The notes under the pieces were generated by a model that had not been told where the DNA came from, ran no database searches, and was given only the letters and a program-made list of their open reading frames with translations. This document shows positions 56,601 through 64,000 of a stretch of 64,000 nt of DNA, piece by piece (position 1 is the first letter of the stretch; each line of letters starts with the position of its first letter). The translations under genes were made by a program, and so were the position numbers. The stretch is from Avena insularis (Eukaryota > Streptophyta > Magnoliopsida > Poales > Poaceae): assembly GCA_023614405.1 (NCBI GenBank), contig CM042688.1, forward strand, positions 381,349,331 through 381,413,330, read 5' to 3'.

Positions 56601-59600
56601 CGTGTCACTATGAGAAATACCAGTAATATCAGGTACAGCGTAGCTTCCGCCGTACAGAATAGTCTTAAATAGTTCGATTTGTTCAAACCGCACGCACACA
56701 ACATGTTCGGCTTAAAGGAACATAGATTCCGATGAGAGTTCAGCACATATGAATCAACGATATGACCGAACTAATAAGCTAGATATCGAACTTACGGGCT
56801 ATCGCGTCGCCCGACCATTTGTTGTTATCGGGTAAAGAAGGCTCGGCATGCCGTCAACGGTTGTTCGTCCATGTTCCGCATTGTCACGCTAGCTGTGGAT
56901 GCAAAGTGAGGCGCCTATTGAGATGATGTCCAACTCTCGGTATGCATCATGTGCACGCTCCGCGCTAAGGTTCAGCCATCCCCATCCTCGCGTAGCGGTC
57001 GCCTAGCCATCCGCATCGCCGCCGCATGCCTTCGCTTCAAATTTCCGGGCTGCTACCCCAAGCTCTACCCATAGCAGCAAATGGAGTCTGAATCCGTAGA
57101 TTAATGGAGAGATTGTAGATAAGGAGGTGATGGATTTGAGAGGGGTGGAATCAGGATGGGGCGTTGTTCGAGTGGGGAGAGTGAATCTGCAGGAATCATT
57201 GCCGCCACCGCCGTTCTCGCCCTGGAAGACAAGAAGGGGGCGAATTATTGAGGGCGGCACCGAACCATCTAGAGGAAGTGAAAAAATAAAATAAGGGAAA
57301 CGTGTGGCCCTCCGTCAAAGGAGTGAAGGTCGGCACGCAAACGCGTTCACGCTTGAATTGATTCCACCGCATGCAAGTGGCGCAGAATAAATTTTAGAAG
57401 TGCTAGCATCGACATAAACCGACGCTTGCCGCCACCTTCACCCTACTAATGAACGGTCGTGGCACCATTCTAGATATTGGTAAGGGCGTTCCAATCTTTC
57501 ACTTCTCCGCCTCATTTCCTCCTCCACGGCCTCATCGCTTTCTCCTCCATGGCCTCATCCATTTCCTCCACCACCGCATCACCCTCTTCCTCCGTATCCT
57601 TTCCCTCATGCCTATAGTCATGGACGCCCGGACGTCCAAATGACAGTAGGTGCAAGAAATCGCGCGACTTCGACATCAAGCACATGGCGGGAAGAAGATC
57701 GACATGTCGCCTACACCACCGACCCTTGACAGTGAGGAACACTAATAATTACACGAGTTGGCTGTAGTTCAAGAAAACAGGTTCAGAGGTCTCTACCGAG
57801 TACGCCACATCACCGAGGATCGCCGTGGTGCAACTCTCCATGAAGGGGCATGTCCTCAGATACCAGCCTTTTATGAGAAGGGTTGACGGATCCGTAGACT
57901 TTGCTGTCTTTTTGTTCCCGAACCGTCTGCTTGCAAAACATTGCTATATTATTTGTCTGAATTCATTTTATGGTGGGGCTAAAGCATTAGGACTGTTTAT
58001 GACTTTCTCGTGAACCAAAGACATAACATTTACTAGTGTTGATATCAATAATGACAAGAAACCGCTTGAAAGCCCGATCACAACATTAGAATCCCAAAGG
58101 AGTGCAGAGTGACATCCAGAAATTTATCGATCCTGTGGACGGGAGGCAAGACCGATGGCCGCCTTTGCTCCAAACTCATCGACCTGCGGGTACGCTGACA
58201 TGAAGGACATATTGTCTAGATGTTCGTGGAGGTGTTTAGGCACCATTACTAGGAGGATAAGCCACTTTTTTAAACCTAATCTGAAGTACGCCGCAATTGA
58301 CGGGTATAAGTTAGCCACAAGCTGTACCGCCAGATTGTAAAAATCTCATTCCGTATCGGATCATTGAACCACCACCAAGGCAAAAGTTGTTTGTTCTAGA
58401 TGCCGAGAGTGTAGATGAATCTACAAACAAGTAAGCGACCGGCATCTCGGGATCGGGTTGCCTTCTCCAACAGCCTGGGATGTAGACTATTAGTGCATGA
58501 TTGTTGTGTTTATGAAAACATGTTATTTCATAAGTACACTATGTGAGCAATTACTAACCGCCGTGTATTACCTTTGTCAAACTATAACTGGTTTATGACC
58601 GTATCCTTCTCTATAATCTGGGTTATGACTTATGACCAGATCACACCTTATGCATGTCATTCAGGATTCTCGCTGCATGCAAATGGCATGCATAGAATTT
58701 GTAAGAATGAATGTTGAGCATACAAAAGGGGAATGTAATTCATACAGTTAAGTAGCTAATACACATGTGGATCATAACAGCTTGGTTCTACACACAGAAT
58801 GCTTACAAAATACATGCAGATAAAAATACAAAGTAGATAAAACTAGGAACAAAATGCTAAACTAGTAGTGGTAAACAACACACTCACCCACCCGCCAGAT
58901 CTTGTTGAACATCTCGTAGCGTATATACGCTGCCCTCGTCTGCATACTTGATCGCGATCATAATCCGTGTGCCTCCAATTCCCCATCGCTCATGCAGTGC
59001 TTCGGGAACTCGATTTTCATGCCGGTACTCTCGCTGGCCGATGATGCTCAAGCGAAGTCTAGCTATGCCATTTTCCCTGCACCACCATCCGGTACCTCCA
59101 CAAACGTTGGAGATCGACGTGATTGACGACATGAATGAGGAGATCCGTTCTAGCTTCGAGTGTCGTTTGATGTCGACGCTAAGCAGATCTCCTCCGTGTA
59201 GGAACTCAAGCTGGCATACAGATTTGGCCCCTACATACGGATATAGTAGGCGCGGTTGCGCATGGACAAGATGGACATCTGCAAAAGCGCCGCCCTCTTC
59301 CTATCTCCGGTATACTGTGGTCAAGGCCGACGATCTTGTACATGTCCATTCTAGCCTCGTAGCCACCGTAGACATTGCGATGACCTTGGCTACTCTCCAC
59401 TTGTGACGGTGTGTGGACGATCGTCAGCTTGGTGGTGCCATGGGCTGTGACGGTGTACTTGTGTAGTCGCCCTGTCAGCCAACACGCCAGATTTCTCACA
59501 GCCCATGGAAGCAGTAGCTACGGCGGTGGCCTAGGGTCGGTAGCGGTAGCTAGGACTGGGCGGAGGTGGAGTGATCTGCAGCGGTGGTATGGCTAGGCGA

Positions 59601-60017
59601 TGTTCTGTGATGAGGCGCCAAGAAGGAATGAGTTGGGATTTTTGGTACGTTGATGTGCTATGGCTGGCCTCGGCGGAAGGAATGAGTTGGAGATTGGAGA
59701 TTTTGCACAGTGATGCCGAGGAGCGGAAGGCGATGCTTAAATTCGCTCTTAATATTCGGGCCATACCCATGCCAGAGGCAAGTTTGACTGGCGGCTTGGC
59801 AATCGATGGTTTCCAATCCTAGCGACAAATTCGGGCGCCCCGTCTTCCCAGAGGGCGGGATCTGTGATCGTGGTTTTGGCGTGCGAGACCGGTCACGAGA
59901 CCACCATCCCATTGTTGATCCACAGCTGGTGCAGAAAATGGTCGACCATTAACGACGTAACGGATGTATGAAGTGCACGCTATTATTAATTCCTAAGAAG
60001 TGTAAGCATAGACATGG
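56601..60017. other. Unassigned region with weak coding candidates
   Basis: A minus-strand stretch at 57260-57003 looks like a 5' leader plus coding start of a transposon or captured gene (CT-rich, PTRTTPHPDSTPLKSITS). A minus-strand frame at 59132-58884 reads CRENGIARLRLSIIGQREYR and HENRVPEALHERWG and looks more protein-like than its shadows. Nothing here can be named. The rest is AT-rich and blank. Confidence 0.25.
58884..59132 (-). CDS. Candidate coding fragment, unknown
   Basis: An open frame of 82 codons that ends in YADEGSVYTLRDVQQDLAGG. Residue use (balanced Arg, Glu, Ile, Tyr) is more protein-like than the plus-strand frame opposite. It may be an exon of an uncharacterised grass protein or of a transposon-borne gene. 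No motif known to me. Splice sites and start are not established. Confidence 0.2.
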   Translation of the reverse strand: MSSITSISNVCGGTGWWCRENGIARLRLSIIGQREYRHENRVPEALHERWGIGGTRIMIAIKYADEGSVYTLRDVQQDLAGG

Positions 60018-60778
60018 ACCTAGCATCCTCACACTCGCTTCAACCGATCAGGCTCGGCCGATTGGGCGCAAAGCTTGTCCCAAATTTGCCAAAATGAAGC
60101 TCGCTTGCCCATACCTCTCTATAAGTTTCTCTCAGAGGGCCACTTGTAAGGGCACCAAAATGTGGCTAAATCTAGTTCCAAATTTCTTTTGGCTTTAGAA
60201 TTAGTTCCTACCATTGTGAGGGTAGTTCCAACCAACAAAGAGAGGGAACCGAGCCCATGCTAAATTGAGAAAAAGTATGAAACAACGGTTCTTGCATGCA
60301 GAGGGAGGGTGAAAGGTACAGGAGAAGAGAGAAAATGCAGATATTTTACCTTATTTCTTACATGTAGTGGGTCCTGTATCTCTCAAATTTCTGGCAAGGA
60401 AGTAACGCCAGTAGAAATTATACCTACAAAGCGTACCATATGATGGTGATGCCAAAATGTGTGCTTAAATCTAGTCTAAATTTCTTTTGCTTTAGAATTA
60501 GTTCCTACCATTGTGAGGGTAAATTCCAAATCAACAAAGAGAGGGGAACCGAGCTCCGGCGTTAAATTGAGAAAAGTAAGAAAACAACGAGTTCTTTGCA
60601 TGCAAGAGGGGAGGGTGAAAGGTAACAGAGAAGAGAGAAATGCAGATATTTTACTTTATTTCTTACATGTAGTGGGTCCCATCTCTCAAATTTGGCAAGG
60701 AAGCTACCTGTAGAGAATAATTTGGCAAAGCAGCCATATGACAGTGATGTGCCAGACGGCCATAGCATTGTGGATGCC
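60018..60778. mobile_element. MITE-like unit with tandemly duplicated core
   Basis: The right end reads AGCATTGTGGATGCCC followed by TAA, whose reverse complement (TTAGGGCATCCACAATG) resembles ends of PIF/Harbinger-type MITEs. The left end near 60018 (CCTAGCATCCTCACACTC) is a weak match. Both arms share a TTGCCAAA-type element. No coding sequence. The limits on the left are uncertain. Confidence 0.35.
60152..60748. repeat. Two-copy tandem duplication, about 297 bp each
   Basis: Copy 1 starts near 60152 (CACCAAAATGTGGCTAAATC) and copy 2 near 60449 (TGCCAAAATGTGTGCTTAAA). Shared landmarks are TTAGTTCCTACCATTGTGAG, GAGGGAGGGTGAAAGGTA and TTACATGTAGTGGGTCC. Differences are mainly one- to three-base indels. 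A third start (GTGATGTGCCAGACGGCC) is visible after copy 2. Confidence 0.85.
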
Positions 60779-61364
60779 CTAAGCATGCACGATCAAGAAC
60801 TTTGCAACACACATGTCGTGGTGGAAAAGCATTAGGTTTCAACACACCACATAGTTTAGGGATTTAGAAAAAGCTACATTATGGAGATTTCGCCAAATTG
60901 CATGGTAAAGCCAAATTCAGCTTTTTTTGTCGATGAAGCTATAGCAACATTGTGTCTCGTTTGTCCTCACTTTGCTCCCCCTCCGATATTCAAGCCTCAC
61001 ATACTTTCAGAGGGGGTGTCTCTCGTTAAAGGTTGGCTATTATACATGCGCCTATGACGCCTAAAGTGGAAGTTTTTTTGTTATTTGCCTTTTTAAGAGC
61101 CGCCTTTCCCTCTCTCTCTAATAGTTGTGTTTTTTTTTCTGGCCCAAAAAGGTAGGGAATCTAGAGTGCCTTCTCTTCATTCATTGTCTTTTACATCGCT
61201 TTTCCCTAACCGTAGCAAATCTAGAGCAAAGAAACAAACCAGCACCATAAATAAATTCAAGAGAAATGTAGCGTATGTAGATAAAGCAACTAATATAGGT
61301 TATATAGTATGGTACTTAACGAGGTTCGATTAATTAGGTCGCTCAGCAGAGCAGCAGTGACTGC
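60779..61364. other. Spacer; no gene seen
   Basis: AT-rich with poly-T runs near 61128-61138. Short open frames only. Nothing recognised. Confidence 0.3.
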
Positions 61365-61899
61365 CTAACACGCATAACAACAAGATGGACAAAGAAGCTG
61401 CTTTACAATAGCAGTTGTTCCGATCAAGGGCTCCTCAGGCCTCCCCGCCAGGAGAGCATCCACCTCCTCCCCTCTAGCGCCCTCCACTTCTTTGCTGCCT
61501 AGCCCCTTGACCTTGGGCACCTTGGGTCTGATCGGGGTAATGCGACCTTTTGATAGCCACCTTTTGGAGGTTGTGAAGACCGAGCGCCTCGGTGCTTGGC
61601 CCCGGCCGCGGATGTTCACGGACTCGCCAGCAGAGTCCTCACGCTCTTGCAGATGCTTCACGAGGGAGTTGAAGTCCATGCCATGGAGCCTCCTGGTGGG
61701 GGCAAAGGGGCACCCGTGACACGTCAGCCGCAAAGAAGTTGTTGTATTGAACGGACTTTAGCCTCCTCAAGACATGATGAGTCTTGGTGTCCTTGACCTC
61801 GCCGCCGCTATGGAGGTCGCCGCTATCCTCCCATTGAAAAATGAGAGTGAAATAAGGACATGATTGAGATACTTTGATTATCGGATTGATTTTTTGCAT
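61365..61899 (-). CDS. Candidate coding fragment, unknown basic protein
   Basis: Two overlapping minus-strand frames. One (61899-61639) reads VKDTKTHHVLRRLKSVQYNN and FFAADVSRVP. The other (61733-61365) reads MDFNSLVKHLQEREDSAGES, VNIRGRGQAPRRSVFTTSKR and RPKVPKVKGLGSKEVEG. GC is higher than the surroundings. They could be one gene with a frameshift near 61700 or an intron. I know no family for it. It may be a captured gene fragment in a transposon. Confidence 0.25.
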
Positions 61900-63399
61900 A
61901 AATTAAATTTAATGAGATGTCCCGATTATTCCCCAAATCTCAAACCAAATCGAATAATCGATCCCAACTACTTAACAGGGGATTCTTTAACAAATCAGAT
62001 TCAACACAATAGGATTGCCACCGTAAAAATAATGCATCAGTCGAGCCCTGAATAACATACGCATCTAGCATCCAACGATGTGGAATCTGGGAACAACAAG
62101 GGAAGGGGAGAAAACCCTGGTTACCTGCATGACCACGGGTCGGGCGATGCTAGTTTCAGAGGGGTTCCTATCCGGCTTATGTAGACAACCTCGCCAGAGG
62201 GGTCCCAAATGAAATGGATTCATCCAAGACCGGGTGAAATTTTCGCCATGCCACGTGTGTGATGCATGGACGGGGTTCTCGCCGCATACTTTTGAGGCGC
62301 TGACGTTGTATGGCACAATACCTGATTCTCCATCGCCAATGCGGTTGTGTTTTTGTTCCGGGCGTTGCGTAAGGTGATGGGATGTTGGAGACGGTTGGAG
62401 AGTGCGTGATGCGGAGGAGTGGGAGGTAAGGCCTCTATTAAAGGAGAAGGCAGCGATGTTCACAGACCATCGCGGCACCGCCGCATCGCTTAATGCAATC
62501 ATGTAACGCACATCAGAAACCCATAACGCCTGCACCGCATATCGCCGCACTGGTGAGTCACGCGCTCGCGTTCAACCATGGCTGCATTCAGTTGTACTCA
62601 CTTTGCCCACCAACCGCTGGATCCTCTGTGATCTAGCCGGATGTGATAACCTTCTTATATCCGGCCGAGGGCAAACCTCTATCCATGCAAAATAACCAGT
62701 ATGCCAATCGAATCCTTTAATCACGTAAAATGTATGAACTTGAATACTAAGGGTACGAAAAATAGAAACTCCCCAGGCTTTAGCGTCCAGATACGCTAAG
62801 AGAACTAACATTATAGCGGTCGAACAAAGACAAAGGATTGGCCGGTCGCCAGAAGTTGCCGATTCCTAAGTAAGGTATTGTACGGTTTCGACATACTGAC
62901 AACTTGCCATGCGTATTAGCTCATCAGCCGATTTGTGTTTACTAGTCGATTTACCGATGCCAACCGCATGCGGAATCGTTATAATCCTCGTTTACTCCTT
63001 TTCATGAAAGGGCACTTGATCCCCCAAGTCGAGTGTGGAAAGGGATTATCCCGCCTTGAGCTTCTTCATGACATGCTCTTGTTGTCCCTGGTCTCCTTGT
63101 CGAGTCCATCTCACTTGAATACACCGTAATGTATGGAATACAAACCAAATGAGCAAAATAATAAATATATATTCCTTCCACCATTCCAAGTTACTTTTGA
63201 TGCAATAACATGTCTATAGTGTTAGCAGTTCATTACGGCTGTCTCCCCAGCTCGCTCATAAATTAATGTGGTTTGTGTTCTTGGTAACTTATTAATAAAT
63301 AATGTGGATTCATTCAGAACAGACTAGATCTCTCCATGTACCGGTTCGTACGTTGCATCTAATCATTAGGACTAGATTTTTTTATGACACCAGGATAGA
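61900..63399. other. Unassigned region; no gene supported
   Basis: The longest open frame (62550-62065, minus, 161 codons) is rich in His, Ser and Pro and has no domain; I regard it as chance. No RNA gene or repeat recognised. Confidence 0.3.
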
Positions 63400-63915
63400 T
63401 TAAGCTCGAGCAGAAAATATGAAAATGTAGAAATAGATGTACCTCCGAGTACACGAGCGGAGCGTGTTCGTCGAACTCCACGCCCTCATCGGCACCGTCG
63501 CCAAGACCGGGCGAGCACATGGTCCCCAAGGGTTGAACTGCACGCCCTCCTCGCTTGCATGTGATGCTCCTCCAATCGTCGCGTGAAGCACCACCCCAGC
63601 GGCGATGCCCGGACACTCACCCCCACGCACTGGTTTCATGGAGAAGGTTCGTGCAAGTACGTTCAAGATTGTGGGGTTTTGCTGGATTGGGAAGAGAGAG
63701 TAGTGGATGAGTGCGAATGGAGGACCCGATAGGGTTTTTAATGCGGGACGCTTAGGCCTCGAGGGCCCTGGCAACTCTCCGGCCGCCACGTGGAAGGTTC
63801 GTGGTGGTGGGGGCCTGTCGGAAGTGAGAGCCATGTAGTAAAATGGTATAGCCGGTGGTCCGTGGATGACCGTTGTGGCAAGAGACTTGTAGCCTTTGCA
63901 GACTAGATTAAACAT
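63400..63915 (-). CDS. Candidate 5' end of a minus-strand gene, unknown
   Basis: On the minus strand a TTAAAAACCC box (about 63746) is followed by a CT-rich, leader-like stretch (CCACTACTCTCTCTTCCC). An ATG follows at 63640-63638 (MKPVRGGECPGIAAGV). A second frame (63616-63359) reads MSGHRRWGGASRDDW then GDGADEGVEFDEHAPLVYSE. A possible donor (GAG|GTACAT) lies near 63441. The layout resembles a real promoter, leader and first exon, but I cannot name a product, and either frame could be a shadow. Confidence 0.2.
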   Translation of the reverse strand: MFNLVCKGYKSLATTVIHGPPAIPFYYMALTSDRPPPPRTFHVAAGELPGPSRPKRPALKTLSGPPFALIHYSLFPIQQNPTILNVLARTFSMKPVRGGECPGIAAGVVLHATIGGASHASEEGVQFNPWGPCARPVLATVPMRAWSSTNTLRSCTRRYIYFYIFIFSARA

Positions 63916-64000
63916 GACATGACCACTGAACTTTTTCCATGGACGGCATCGTGTTCCTTCTTATAGAAGTCTCGTTGAGGGAGACGTCCGTGTTGTCTCG

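Noticed and set aside
62065..62550. 161-codon minus-strand open frame
   Set aside because: His/Ser/Pro-biased with no motif, and no splice or promoter signals. Chance frame most likely.
1..64000. CRISPR arrays, bacterial operons, ribosome binding sites, tRNA and rRNA genes
   Set aside because: The sequence is plant nuclear. The only tRNA-like matches are the three retroelement primer binding sites, and no rRNA or organellar segment was recognised.

Overview
This window looks like intergenic DNA from a large grass genome, most likely Pooideae and possibly Triticeae-like. I found no host protein-coding gene that I can support with confidence. The reasons are a nested stack of LTR retrotransposons, including a BARE/Angela/WIS-type Copia element, a CACTA element with a wheat/barley-style Tnp2 pseudogene, a Stowaway MITE and a PIF/Harbinger ORF1 remnant. 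A run of 100 Ns at 30006-30105 is an assembly gap. Statements about families rest on recognising protein motifs and termini by eye.

Region 1 (1 to about 30464) is one old Ty3/Gypsy element of the Tat lineage (RIRE2/Grande/Retand type) lying on the minus strand. Its 3' LTR is at 1-518 and its polypurine tract at 519-530. A 3' untranslated region with degenerate repeats follows (519 to about 1360). A spliced additional ORF sits on the plus strand, antisense to pol (exons from 1822 to about 24345). The decayed gag-pol runs leftwards from about 29900 to 25395. Two younger elements have inserted into the antisense gene. A Copia element (2563-10890, TSD TTATC) sits in an exon. A giant-LTR, gag-only element (12072-23141, TSD GTATT) sits in an intron. 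Removing them restores a readable chain of exons.

Region 2 (30465 to about 42251) is a plus-strand large-LTR element. Its LTRs are about 4.4 kb, with a tRNA-Met PBS and a PPT, and its 3.0 kb internal domain has no recognisable coding sequence. It is inserted on the 5' side of the Tat element. Its right LTR lacks the last 88 bp or so.

Region 3 (about 42.6-49.75 kb) is a minus-strand CACTA (En/Spm) element. It holds a broken Tnp2 transposase (about 49.0-46.5 kb) and a tandem array of about 0.7 kb units (43.04-45.92 kb).

Region 4 (49.75-64 kb) holds a Stowaway MITE (50036-50143), a Harbinger-like element carrying a Myb/SANT-type ORF1 (about 50157-53581) that is itself interrupted, and several short tandem repeats. 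A MITE-like unit with an internal duplication lies at about 60.02-60.78 kb. The rest is long unassigned DNA with a few weak coding candidates on the minus strand.
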